Part shown: positions 8,549 through 16,872 of the stretch, one piece after another
Numbering within the stretch: position 1 is the stretch's first letter
Layout of the letters: each line of letters begins with the position of its first letter
Assembly (NCBI GenBank): GCA_002021875.1
Contig: CP018627.1
Span: 7,502,001 to 7,566,000, forward strand
Reading direction: 5' to 3'
Length of the DNA: 64,000 nt
Source: Streptomyces hygroscopicus
GTDB taxonomy: Bacteria > Actinomycetota > Actinomycetes > Streptomycetales > Streptomycetaceae
Position numbers and translations under genes: made by a program
Notes under the pieces: generated by a model
Told to the model about the DNA's origin: nothing
Databases searched by the model: none
What the model saw: only the letters and a program-made list of their open reading frames with translations

Positions 8549-10159
8549 ATGCAACGGATGGCACAGGGGAACACCGTCCCGGCCCTGATCCGGGCGGCGG
8601 TCGAGCGGTACGGCCCGGCCGAGGCCGTGGTCGAGGGCCGCGCCCGGATCTCGTACGCCGAGCTCGGCGCCCGGATCGAACGCGCCGCGGCCGCGTGCGT
8701 CGCCTCGGGTCTCGAACCGGGCGACCGCGCCGCGATCTGGGCGCCCAACACCACCGACTGGATCGTGGCTGCGCTCGGGGCGGTCACCGCGGGCGGCGTG
8801 CTGGTCCCGGTCAACACCCGCTTCAAGGGCGCCGAGGCGGCGTATGTGCTGCGCCGCACCCGGGCCTCGCACCTGTTCATCACCGGCACCTTCCTGGGCA
8901 CCTCGTATGTGGCGTCGCTGCGCCGGGCGGCGGGGGACGGGGCGGGCCGCGGCCCCCTGCCGCGCCTGCCGTACCTGCGGGAGGTGGTCGTCCTCGCCGA
9001 CAACGGCCCGGAGGACTTCCGCACCTGGACGGACTTCCTGGCGATGGGCGACGCCGTACCGCCGGAGGAGGTCCGGTCCCGGGCGGAGGCGGTGCGTCCC
9101 ACGGACCCCTCCGACATCACCTTCACCTCCGGCACCACCGGCCGGCCCAAGGGCGTGGTGGCCACGCACTCCCAGACCGTGCGCGTCTTCGACACCTGGA
9201 GCGAGATCACGGGGCTGGCGGCGGGCGATCGCTATCTGATCGTGAACCCGTTCTTCCACACCTTCGGCTACAAGGCGGGCATCATCGCCTGTCTGAGCCG
9301 AGGTGCCACGATGGTGCCGCAGCCGGTCTTCAGCGTGGAGACGGCCCTGGCCAATATCGCCGCCGAGCGCATCACCGTCCTCCCCGGCCCGCCCACCCTC
9401 CACCAGTCGCTCCTCGACCACCCGTCCCGCGCCGCCCATGACCTGTCCACGCTGCGCCTGGTCGTCACCGGCGCCGCCGTGGTCCCGCTGGAGCTGGTGG
9501 AACGGCTGCGCTCGGAGCTCGGGGTCGCCACCGTCCTGACGGCGTACGGCCTGACGGAGGCGTCCGGCACCGTCACGATGTGCCGCCGTGGCGATCCGCC
9601 CGAGGTCATCGCGGGCACGGCGGGCCGCGCGATTCCGGACACCGAGGTCAAGATCGCCCACCCCACCGGACGCGAACTCCCCCCGGGGCGGCCGGGCGAG
9701 GTCTGGGTCCGCGGCTACCACATCACCCCCGGCTACTTCGAGGATCCGATCGCCACGTCCCGCACCATCACCCCCGACGGCTGGCTGCGGACCGGCGATG
9801 TCGGGGTGATGGACGAGCAGGGCAATCTGCGCATCACCGACCGCATCAAGGACATGTTCATCGTCGGCGGCTTCAACGCCTATCCCGCCGAAATCGAGCA
9901 ACTCATCGCCCGCCACCCCGATGTGGCCGACGTCGCCGTCGTCGGCATCCCGGACGCGCGCCTGGGCGAGGTGGCCAAGGCGTACGCGGTCCGGCGCCCG
10001 GATTCGACGCTGACCGCGGACGATCTGATCGCCTGGTCGCGCCGGGAGATGGCCAACTACAAGGTGCCACGGCAGGTGGTGTTCCTGGCCGAGCTGCCGC
10101 GCAACGCCAGCGGCAAGGTCCTCAAGGCCGAGCTGCGCGCGGGCCGGTCACTCTCGTAA
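8549..10159 (+). CDS. Acyl-CoA synthetase (FadD-type, ANL superfamily)
   Basis: The 536-aa adenylate-forming enzyme activates a carboxylic acid to its CoA thioester via an acyl-AMP. Core motifs in order: phosphate loop ITFTSGTTGRPKGVV, TAYGLTEASGTVTM, LRTGDVG, hinge ITDRIKDMFIVGGFNAYPAE, and terminal catalytic lysine in NASGKVLKAELR. The closest remembered group is FadD3-like synthetases of actinobacterial steroid and terpenoid catabolism, but substrate cannot be read from sequence. ATG 8549 follows GGGGAGGGGAG (8531-8541). It is divergent from the thiolase-DUF35-crotonase operon and shares its operator. Confidence 0.9.
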   Translation: MQRMAQGNTVPALIRAAVERYGPAEAVVEGRARISYAELGARIERAAAACVASGLEPGDRAAIWAPNTTDWIVAALGAVTAGGVLVPVNTRFKGAEAAYVLRRTRASHLFITGTFLGTSYVASLRRAAGDGAGRGPLPRLPYLREVVVLADNGPEDFRTWTDFLAMGDAVPPEEVRSRAEAVRPTDPSDITFTSGTTGRPKGVVATHSQTVRVFDTWSEITGLAAGDRYLIVNPFFHTFGYKAGIIACLSRGATMVPQPVFSVETALANIAAERITVLPGPPTLHQSLLDHPSRAAHDLSTLRLVVTGAAVVPLELVERLRSELGVATVLTAYGLTEASGTVTMCRRGDPPEVIAGTAGRAIPDTEVKIAHPTGRELPPGRPGEVWVRGYHITPGYFEDPIATSRTITPDGWLRTGDVGVMDEQGNLRITDRIKDMFIVGGFNAYPAEIEQLIARHPDVADVAVVGIPDARLGEVAKAYAVRRPDSTLTADDLIAWSRREMANYKVPRQVVFLAELPRNASGKVLKAELRAGRSLS

Positions 10160-10239
10160 AGCCCTCGGCCGCCACCCGAAACCCGCCGGGCGGTGGCCCG
10201 GCCATGGCGGGGTCAGGCGTGCGCGGGCGGGGCATCACC

Positions 10240-10269
10240 AAGGGGCCGGGCAGGTTCGCCCGGCCCCTT
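10240..10269. terminator. Bidirectional terminator between acyl-CoA synthetase and exported peptide genes
   Basis: Perfect 12-bp inverted repeat AAGGGGCCGGGC / GCCCGGCCCCTT with a six-base loop, placed between two convergent genes. Confidence 0.8.
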
Positions 10270-10296
10270 CGGCCTTCGTAAGTCGTCTCGCCGCGC

Positions 10297-10494
10297 CTAC
10301 TGCGGGCTGGTGGGGGCATGGCCCTCGCCCTGCGGGGCCGGGGCGGCAGCAGTGGCGTATTCGCTACTGTCCACGCCGACGATAGGGGTGTGACTATCGC
10401 TTGCAGCTGCGAATGCGGCTGTCTGGCTTGTCGCTCCGACCGCGGCACCTATCGCGATAATCAAGGTCGCAATGCCCTTTGTGGCACGAGTCAT
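10297..10494 (-). CDS. 65-aa exported peptide ending in an AfsS-type repeat
   Basis: An MTRATKGIATLIIAIGAAVG signal segment is followed by a likely AxA cleavage site (AAFAAAS), leaving about 35 mature residues. The C-terminus, PQGEGHAPTSPQ, matches the 14-residue repeat of the AfsS protein encoded just upstream (TTQGEGHTPAPPQ), and both proteins end in PQ followed by stop. GGAGG lies seven bases before the ATG, and an A/T-rich promoter precedes it. Codons such as ATA and ATT make it less G+C-biased than its neighbours. I know of no described family; it may have arisen by joining a secretion signal to the 3' end of afsS. Role could be an extracellular signal or binding peptide (inference). Confidence 0.75.
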   Translation of the reverse strand: MTRATKGIATLIIAIGAAVGATSQTAAFAAASDSHTPIVGVDSSEYATAAAPAPQGEGHAPTSPQ

Positions 10495-10521
10495 TCCGGT
10501 TCCTCCGATACGGGGGGTGAT

Positions 10522-10549
10522 TATCTATTTTGTACTGCAAATTAACAAA
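10522..10549 (-). promoter_or_regulatory. A/T-rich promoter of the exported peptide gene
   Basis: On the minus strand TTTGTT (10549-10544) and TAGATA (10527-10522) are separated by 16 bases, in a 40-bp stretch unusually rich in A and T for this genome. Predicted start is about 20 bases before the ATG. Confidence 0.5.
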
Positions 10550-10657
10550 GAGGGGTACGTGTGTTCGGCCATCTGGCCGGAAGTGGTCGAAGCTTGGCGG
10601 AAAGGGGGTCCGCCCGGGCGGTGCGTGGAGCCGCTCGTCCAAAGGCGCCCGCACAGA

Positions 10658-10704
10658 GGGGCCGACGCCGATGACGTCCCCTCCGCGTCATCGACATCGG
10701 CCCC
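10658..10704 (-). terminator. Terminator downstream of afsS
   Basis: Nineteen-base arms (10658-10676 and 10686-10704) pair with two mismatches across a nine-base loop, starting 40 bases after the afsS stop. It separates afsS from the exported peptide gene on the same strand. Confidence 0.75.
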
Positions 10705-10744
10705 GCGGTTACCTGTTGGATACGAACGACGTTCCGTGGTGCTC

Positions 10745-11107
10745 CTACTGGGGTGCCGAGGGAGTGTGGCCTTCGCCCTCGGCGCTCAACTGCGGCGGCG
10801 CCGGGGTGTGACCCTCGCCCTTGGTGCTGAGCTGCGGCGGCGCGGGCGGGTGGCCCTCCCCCTGCGTGCTGAGCTGCGGCGGCGCCGGAGTGTGACCCTC
10901 GCCCATGGTGCTGAGCTGCGGCGGCGCGGGCGTGTGCCCCTCCCCCTGCGTGATCAGCTGCGGCGGTGCGGGCGTGTGGCCTTCGCCCTGGGTGGTCACC
11001 TGTGGCGGCGCCGGCGGGTGGCCCTCGTCCTGCGGAGTGAGGGTCGCCGGGTCGGCCTCCAGTGGCCGGTAGGTGTCGGACTGGGGCTTCTTGTCCGTGC
11101 TTGTCAC
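10745..11107 (-). CDS. afsS: AfsS, repeat-containing activator of secondary metabolism (enlarged form)
   Basis: AfsS is the small target of AfsR whose expression stimulates antibiotic synthesis in Streptomyces; it has no known enzymatic motif, and the S. coelicolor protein has 63 aa. Here it has 120 aa: a 22-residue polar head followed by exactly seven 14-residue repeats to the last residue. The first repeat, LTPQDEGHPPAPPQ, keeps the TPxDxHxPxP form I associate with AfsS; the others read xTQGEGHTPAPPQL. GTG 11107 is preceded by GGAG at ideal distance; ATG 11119 has no ribosome site. It lies directly downstream of afsR on the same strand, with an AfsR-type direct repeat in its promoter. Confidence 0.9.
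   Translation of the reverse strand: MTSTDKKPQSDTYRPLEADPATLTPQDEGHPPAPPQVTTQGEGHTPAPPQLITQGEGHTPAPPQLSTMGEGHTPAPPQLSTQGEGHPPAPPQLSTKGEGHTPAPPQLSAEGEGHTPSAPQ
10748..11041 (-). repeat. Seven 42-bp tandem repeats inside afsS
   Basis: Each 42-bp unit encodes 14 residues around the core GEGHTPAPPQ; seven units fill 294 bp without interruption to the stop codon. The units differ at a few codons, so the array is not a very recent expansion. Confidence 0.9.
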
Positions 11108-11263
11108 GATCAACTCCATCGGATGCTCTGGTCGGTAGAGGCCCGTTGACACCCGCCCGGCGACTCCCCCGTGGGTCGCCGGACAGGTGTCTCAAAAGGG
11201 CCGCCCACCTTACGGTGTGACCTCGCAACCGACCCGTCTGCCCCCCGCGGGGACGGGTCGACC

Positions 11264-11304
11264 GGTACTAAGACTCCCGGACAGCGATAAACGATTGATG
11301 AACG
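11264..11304 (-). promoter_or_regulatory. afsS: afsS promoter with AfsR/PhoP-type direct repeats
   Basis: On the minus strand CGTTCATC (11304-11297) and CGTTTATC (11293-11286) are direct repeats 11 bp apart, the spacing used by AfsR and by PhoP. A -10-like TAGTAC lies at 11270-11265, so the downstream repeat covers the -35 region, as described for afsS in S. coelicolor. The predicted leader is about 150 bases. Confidence 0.7.
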
Positions 11305-11321
11305 GTCGGCGGGACGCGCGA

Positions 11322-14246
11322 CTATGCCGCGGTCGCGGGGGTCAGAAGCCCGCGGACGTCCTCCGCCTCGGGTGCCCCGAGCCGCTCGTGGATCGACAGC
11401 GCCTCACGCCAGCAGGCGTCCGCGCGCTCGTTCTGACCGAGCTCCAGCAGCGCCTTGCCGAGCAGCGTCAGCACGATGGCCCGGCGCCACTCGCCCCCGA
11501 TGCCCCGCAGGGCGAGGGCCTGTTCGGCGTGGGTGGCGGCCTCCGCCGGGCGCCCGATGGACAGATGCGCCTCGGCCATCCGCTGGTGGGTCATGCCCTC
11601 CCAGAGCGGCTGGCGGTGCTCACGGAAGAGGCCGAGGGCCTCGGTGAGCTGCTCCAGTGCGTGCGCCAGGCTTCCGGCCCCGGTCAGGGCGATGCCGAGC
11701 GCGTACTTACCGTTGGCCAGGCGCAGGGTGCGCCCCAGGCTCCCGTAGATCCGCACGCCCTGCCGGGCCAGGTCCACGGCGCTGTCGATGCGGCCCATCT
11801 CCACATACGCACGGGACAGGTTGCACAGCGCGCTGGCCTCGCCGGGCTGGTCGTCCACGGCCCGGTAGGCGTCGATGGCACGGAGGAAATGCCGCTCCGC
11901 GTCGTCCCAGCGGGTACGGCTGAGGTGCGCGATGATGCCGCGCTCGGTGAGGGCGCGGCCCATGGTCACGTGGTCCTCGACCGTGGAGCCCAGGGCCAGG
12001 GCGCGCTCCGCCTCGGCGTCGGCCTCTTCCAGCCGGCCGGTGAGGTTGCGCACCTTGGCCAGGCAGGTGCGGGCCCGGCCCTCGGCCCGGGTGTCGCCGA
12101 CCGTGTGTGCCGTTTCGCTGACGACGCGGGCGACGGCCTCGTAGCGCGGGGCGTTGGCACCGGATTCGGCCAGGTCCATGGCGGCGAGCAGCAGATCCGC
12201 CGCCCGGCCCAGGGTGGTGCCCGAGGCGGCCTGCTGGGCGCAGGCCAGCAGGCAGTCCGCCTCGGTGAACAGCCAGTCCAAGGCGGCGTCCTGATGCGGG
12301 AAGACCAGGCCGGGGTGGTCGGCGGGGGCCAGGTGGTCGCCCAGCCGGTCGCCCGGCCGCTCCATGGCGTACACCCGCGCCGCCGTGGCGAGGTAGAAGC
12401 TCAGCAGCCGGGAGAGGGCCGCCTCGCGTTCCGCGGCCGACTGGTGCCGCTCCGCGCGGTCACGCGCGTAGAGCCGTACGAGGTCGTGGTAGCGGTAGCG
12501 GCCCGGCGCCGCGGACTCCAGCAGGGAGGCGTCGACCAGGGACTCCAGGAGCTCCTCGGTGTCGAAGGTGTCCAGTTCCAGGGCGACGGCCGCCGCGGCG
12601 AGCGAGATGTCGGGGCCGTCCGCCAGCCCGAGCAGCCGGAACGCCCGGGCCTGCGGCGGCTCGAGCTGGCCGTAGCCCAGCTCGAAGGTGGCCCGTACGG
12701 CCAGGTCGCCCGCCCGCAGCTCGTCCAGCCGCCGGCGCTGGTTGGCGAGCTTGCGCGCCAGCGTGGAGACGGTCCAGGTGCGGCGCGAGGCCAGCCGGGA
12801 GGCCGCGATCCGGATGGCCAGCGGCAGGAAGCCGCAGGCCGCCACCACGTCCATGGCCGCGTCGCGCTCCGAACTGACCCGCTCCGCGCCCACGATGCGG
12901 GTGAAGAGGACCAGCGCCTCCTCGGGGCTCATCACATCCAGGTCGACCAGGTGGGCGCCCTCCAGGTCGACCATCCGGGTCCGGCTCGTGATCAGCGCGG
13001 CGCAGCCCGGCGTACCGGGTAGCAGCGGCCTGACCTGCGCGGCGTCGCGCGCGTTGTCGAGCAGCGTGAGCACCCGGCGGCCGTCCAGCATCGAGCGGTA
13101 GAGCGCGGCACGCTCGTGGACGCCCTCGGGGATCGCACTGTCCGGGGTGCCGAGGGCGCGCAGGAAGGCGCCCAGGATCGCGTTGGGCTCAGCGGGCACC
13201 GGGCCGGCGCCCTGGAGGTCGACGTAGAGCTGGCCGTCGGGGAAGTGGGCGCGGGCCGCGTGGGCGACGTGCACGGCGAGGGTCGTCTTGCCGACCCCAC
13301 CGATTCCGGCCACTGCTGACACGGCCATGACACGCCCCTCGGCGGTGGCGAGCTCATCGCTCAGCTCCTCGACGAAGGCGACCCGGCCGGTGAAGTCCGC
13401 GACCGTCGCGGGGAGCTGGGCCGGGCGTACGAAGCCGGGCCCGGCGTGCGTGCGGTCGTCCACCGGGACCGCCAGCTCGGCATCCGCCTGCAGAATGCGC
13501 TGATGCAGGTCGGACAGCTCCGCACAGGGGTCCACGCCGAGATCCTCGGCGAGCAGCCGCCGGGTGTCGTTGTACACCGCCAGGGCCTCGGCCTGCCGGC
13601 CGCTGCGGTAGAGCGCCAGCATCAGCAGCTCGCGCAGCCGCTCCCGGAGCGGATGGGCGGCGGTGAGCGCGGTGAGCTCGGAGACCGCCTCGGTGTGGTG
13701 GCCCAGCTCCAGGTCGAGATCGAGCCTGGTCTCGGTGAGCACGAGCTGCCACTCCGACAGCCGGGCGCGCTGGGTCGTGGCGTACGGCCCCGACAGCCCG
13801 GCCAGGGCCTCACCGTCCCACAGGTCCAGCGCCCGGCCGATGAGCTCATGGGCGCGCAGCCGGTCGCCCGAGTGCCGGGCCTTCTCCGCCTCCGCCGCCA
13901 GGCTCTCGGCCACCTCGATGTCCAGGGCCCCGAGGCCCACTTGGACCGCATAGCCGCCCGATTCGCTGACCAGGATGTCCGAATGCGGGGTGAACGCCTT
14001 GCGCAGCCGGGAGGCGTAGGTGCGCAGCGCCGCGATCGCGGCGTCCGGCGGATCGTCGCCCCACAGGGCGTCGACGAGTTCGGGGGCGGTGGCGGTGCGC
14101 CCGCCGCGCAGCAGCAGAGCGGCGAGCAGGGCTCTTTGCTGCGGTGATCCGGTGCTGAGCTGTTCCTCGCCCCGAAAGGCCCGTACCGGTCCGAGCACGG
14201 TGAAGCGCAAGGACTGCTCCTGCGCCCGCTCCTTCTCGCCGGTCAT
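11322..14246 (-). CDS. afsR: AfsR, SARP-NB-ARC-TPR transcriptional activator
   Basis: The 974-aa regulator is phosphorylated by AfsK and activates afsS (known biology). Domains in order: OmpR-like winged helix at about residues 14-100 (SPQQRALLAALLLRGG, DALWGDDPP), bacterial activation domain at about 105-255 (ELGHHTEAVSELTALTAAHP, LYRSGRQAEALAVY), linker, NB-ARC ATPase from about 280 with FTGR, P-loop GIGGVGKTT at 314-322 and Walker B RRVLTLLDN at 390-398, then tetratricopeptide repeats over the last 280 residues. Length is close to S. coelicolor AfsR (993 aa). The ATG follows GGGGGAGA. Its promoter closely resembles that of the paralogue upstream. Confidence 0.95.
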   Translation of the reverse strand: MTGEKERAQEQSLRFTVLGPVRAFRGEEQLSTGSPQQRALLAALLLRGGRTATAPELVDALWGDDPPDAAIAALRTYASRLRKAFTPHSDILVSESGGYAVQVGLGALDIEVAESLAAEAEKARHSGDRLRAHELIGRALDLWDGEALAGLSGPYATTQRARLSEWQLVLTETRLDLDLELGHHTEAVSELTALTAAHPLRERLRELLMLALYRSGRQAEALAVYNDTRRLLAEDLGVDPCAELSDLHQRILQADAELAVPVDDRTHAGPGFVRPAQLPATVADFTGRVAFVEELSDELATAEGRVMAVSAVAGIGGVGKTTLAVHVAHAARAHFPDGQLYVDLQGAGPVPAEPNAILGAFLRALGTPDSAIPEGVHERAALYRSMLDGRRVLTLLDNARDAAQVRPLLPGTPGCAALITSRTRMVDLEGAHLVDLDVMSPEEALVLFTRIVGAERVSSERDAAMDVVAACGFLPLAIRIAASRLASRRTWTVSTLARKLANQRRRLDELRAGDLAVRATFELGYGQLEPPQARAFRLLGLADGPDISLAAAAVALELDTFDTEELLESLVDASLLESAAPGRYRYHDLVRLYARDRAERHQSAAEREAALSRLLSFYLATAARVYAMERPGDRLGDHLAPADHPGLVFPHQDAALDWLFTEADCLLACAQQAASGTTLGRAADLLLAAMDLAESGANAPRYEAVARVVSETAHTVGDTRAEGRARTCLAKVRNLTGRLEEADAEAERALALGSTVEDHVTMGRALTERGIIAHLSRTRWDDAERHFLRAIDAYRAVDDQPGEASALCNLSRAYVEMGRIDSAVDLARQGVRIYGSLGRTLRLANGKYALGIALTGAGSLAHALEQLTEALGLFREHRQPLWEGMTHQRMAEAHLSIGRPAEAATHAEQALALRGIGGEWRRAIVLTLLGKALLELGQNERADACWREALSIHERLGAPEAEDVRGLLTPATAA

Positions 14247-14282
14247 GGTCTCCCCCTGCCTCTGCTCCCAGTTGCACGGGCC

Positions 14283-14312
14283 AGTTTGCCTTGCCGATAC
14301 CCCTCACGTCAG
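14283..14312 (-). promoter_or_regulatory. afsR promoter, CTGACG-N18-CAAACT
   Basis: On the minus strand CTGACG (14312-14307) and CAAACT (14288-14283) are 18 bases apart, about 30 bases ahead of the ATG. The same two hexamers with the same spacing and alignable flanks precede the AfsR-like paralogue at 16873-16902. Confidence 0.55.
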
Positions 14313-14374
14313 TAGGGGCCGGACCTCTCCACAAGGCCCGCCCGACTTCGAGACCTCGTTATACCGACGGATCG

Positions 14375-16837
14375 TCAGCTCCAGGGCCCGCTTTCGGACA
14401 CCGGGGGGCCGACTCCGAAGGCTTCCCGATGGCCGGGATTCGGATCCGTGGACGCCGGGAGGTCCGGCGCCGAGGTCGCCAGCAGTTGGCGCACCTCCTC
14501 GGGCTCGGGTGAGCCCAGCCGTTCGCGAAGGGCCCGCGCCTGGCTCCAGCAGTCCTCGGCCCGGCCGCGCTGCCCGGCCGCCATCAGGGCTTTCGACAAA
14601 ACGGTGAGAAAGGAGAAGCGCCGCCACTCGCCGCCGAGACCGCCCAGGGCGAGGGACTGTTCGGCGTGCGCCACCGCCTTGGTGGGGCGATGCGCTGCCA
14701 GATGCATTTCGGCCAGCCGGTAATGGGCCATGCCTTCCCACAGCGGCTGACGGGCTTCGCGGAACAGGTCGAGCGCCTCGGTGAGGTGAACGGACGCCTC
14801 TTCCAGACGGTGGGCACGCGTCAGCGCGATGCCGAGGGTGTACATCCCGTTGGCGAGCCGCAGCGGGGCGCCGAGCCTGCGGTAGATGGCGAGCCCCTGC
14901 TCGGCCAGTTCCACACCGCTCCCGGTGCGGCCCCGGCTCACATGGATCCGGGAGAGATTGGCCAGGGCGCTCGCCTCACCGGCCTCGTTGGCATCGGCGC
15001 GGAACGCGTCGAGGGCCTGTCCGAGGAACTTCTCCGCGTCGTCGTACCGCCCCAGGCCGTTGGTGACGATGCCGAGCTGATTGGAGGCGCGGCTGGCGAT
15101 CACCGGATCCTCGCCGTCCAGCTCCAGCGCGCGCCGAAGCTCGCGCTCGGCCTGGGCGTACCGGCCCGTGAAGCTGTACAGATGCCCCAGCGCCGAGCGG
15201 GCGCGGGCCTCGGTGCGGGAGTCCCCGGCGGCGTGGGCCGCGTCGCCGGCCGCCCGCGCCACCGTTTCGTACTGCCGCGGCCGGGCCCCGGACTCGGCGA
15301 GGTCCAGCGCGCCCAGCAGCAGATCCCCGGCGCGGCGGCGGGTGGTCTCCCCGCTGCACCTGGGCACGCAGTCGAGCAGGCAGTCGCCCTCCGCGAAGAG
15401 CCAGTCCAGGGCGGCTTTGGAGGTCTCGAAGCACAGTCCTGGATGGCCGGTGGGCTCCAAGTGCTCGACCATACGATCGCCGGGCCGCTCCATGGCGTAC
15501 ACCCGCGCCGCCGTGGCGAGGTAGAAGTCCAGCAGCCGCGACAGCGCCTCCTCGCGCTCCGCCGCCGCCCGCGACTCCCGCTCGGCGCAGGCCCGTGCGT
15601 AGAGCCGTACGAGGTCATGGAAGCGGTAGCGCCCCGGTACGGCGGACTCCAGCAGCGAGATGTCCACGAGGGAGGTGAGGAGCCGGGCGGTCTCCTCGAC
15701 GTCGAGTCCGAGCACCGCGCCCGCGGCCGGCAGCGAGATGTCCGGGCCGCCGACCAGGCCGAGCAGGCGGAAGGCGCGGGCCTGGGCCGGGTCGAGCTGT
15801 CCGTAGCCGAGTTCGAAGGTCGCCTTGACGGCCAGATCCCCGGCCCGCAGCTCGTCCAGCCGCCGTCGCTCGTCGGCGAGTTTGCGGGCGAGAACGGAGA
15901 CGGTCCAGGTGCGGCGGGAGGCGAGCCGGCAGGCCGCGATGCGGATGGCGAGCGGAAGGTAGGAGCAGGACGACACCACCTCCATGACCGCCGCGCGCTC
16001 GACCATCGCCCGCTCCTCGCCCACGATCAGCGCGAAGAGGGCGAACGCCTCCCTCGGGCTCATCGCGTCCAGGTCGACCGGGTGGGCGCGGTCCAGGTCG
16101 GCCATATGGGCGCGGCTGGTGATCAGCGCCACGCAGTCCGGTGCGCCCTCGCCCGGGAGCAGCGGCCGGACCTGGGCGGCGTCGCGGGCGTTGTCCAGCA
16201 GGACGAGGACCCGGCGGCCCTCGAGGGACGCGCGATAGAGGGCGGCGCGCTCCTCGGCGCCGTCCGGGATGGCGGCGTCGGGGGTGCCGAGCGAGCGCAG
16301 GAAGGCGCCGAGCACGGTTTCGGGGTCGGCGGGGGAGGAGCCCGCACCGCCGAGGTCGACGTAGAGCTGGCCGTCGGGGAAGTGGTGGCGGGCGGTGTGC
16401 GCGAGATGGACGGCCAGGGCGGTCTTGCCGATGCCTCCGATACCGGCGATGGCGATGGCGGCCGGCGGGTCGGAGGGGGGTGCGAGCCGGTCGTTCAGCT
16501 CTCGTACGAGGTCCTCGCGGCCGGTGAAGTCGGCGACCGCCGCGGGCAGTTGCGCGGGGCGGACGGCGGTGGTGCCGGCGGCCAGGGGGCGTTGCGGGCG
16601 GCCCACGGCGGTGGGCCGGGAGAACGCGGCGGCGGGCCGTGGAGCGGCGTGCGGCCGGAGCTCGGGGACGACTTCGGCGTGGTAGCCGCTCTCCCACTCC
16701 AGCCCGATCCGCGTCCGGTCGAGGGCGGGGTCCGGGTCCTCGCCGAGGGCGAGGTTCGCCTCGTCACCGCGCCACCACCGGTCCGGTACGGATCCGGTGG
16801 AGCCTTCCTGCCGCCCCAGGCGCTCGTCGCCGACCAT
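14375..16837 (-). CDS. AfsR-like NB-ARC/TPR protein lacking the SARP DNA-binding region
   Basis: The 820-aa paralogue of AfsR starts almost directly before the NB-ARC domain. FTGR is at about residue 104, P-loop AGIGGIGKTA at 131-140, RRVLVLLDN follows, then TPRs matching AfsR nearly end to end (for example ARVYAMERPGDRMVEHL). The first 95 residues contain no winged helix. The short stretch RTRIGLEWESGYHAEVVPEL aligns with AfsR residues around 173-192, from inside the activation domain, which points to an internal deletion after duplication. The ATG follows GGGGGGC and the promoter is conserved, so the gene looks active. It might titrate AfsR, AfsK or an AfsR ligand (inference). Confidence 0.85.
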   Translation of the reverse strand: MVGDERLGRQEGSTGSVPDRWWRGDEANLALGEDPDPALDRTRIGLEWESGYHAEVVPELRPHAAPRPAAAFSRPTAVGRPQRPLAAGTTAVRPAQLPAAVADFTGREDLVRELNDRLAPPSDPPAAIAIAGIGGIGKTALAVHLAHTARHHFPDGQLYVDLGGAGSSPADPETVLGAFLRSLGTPDAAIPDGAEERAALYRASLEGRRVLVLLDNARDAAQVRPLLPGEGAPDCVALITSRAHMADLDRAHPVDLDAMSPREAFALFALIVGEERAMVERAAVMEVVSSCSYLPLAIRIAACRLASRRTWTVSVLARKLADERRRLDELRAGDLAVKATFELGYGQLDPAQARAFRLLGLVGGPDISLPAAGAVLGLDVEETARLLTSLVDISLLESAVPGRYRFHDLVRLYARACAERESRAAAEREEALSRLLDFYLATAARVYAMERPGDRMVEHLEPTGHPGLCFETSKAALDWLFAEGDCLLDCVPRCSGETTRRRAGDLLLGALDLAESGARPRQYETVARAAGDAAHAAGDSRTEARARSALGHLYSFTGRYAQAERELRRALELDGEDPVIASRASNQLGIVTNGLGRYDDAEKFLGQALDAFRADANEAGEASALANLSRIHVSRGRTGSGVELAEQGLAIYRRLGAPLRLANGMYTLGIALTRAHRLEEASVHLTEALDLFREARQPLWEGMAHYRLAEMHLAAHRPTKAVAHAEQSLALGGLGGEWRRFSFLTVLSKALMAAGQRGRAEDCWSQARALRERLGSPEPEEVRQLLATSAPDLPASTDPNPGHREAFGVGPPVSESGPWS

Positions 16838-16872
16838 GGTGCCCCCCGCACACGCTTCCTCGCTGTACGGCC

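Noticed and set aside
10748..11041. Regular 42-bp repeats considered as a non-coding array.
   Set aside because: They are in-frame codons of afsS with synonymous variation and a conserved protein motif.
11187..13022. A long plus-strand frame opposite afsR.
   Set aside because: Antisense shadow of the SARP gene; no motifs and no ribosome site.
14362..14380. A possible seventh regulon dyad, TACCGACG GAT CGTCAGCT.
   Set aside because: Three mismatches in the left half, and it overlaps the stop codon of the AfsR paralogue rather than lying at a promoter of a catabolic gene.
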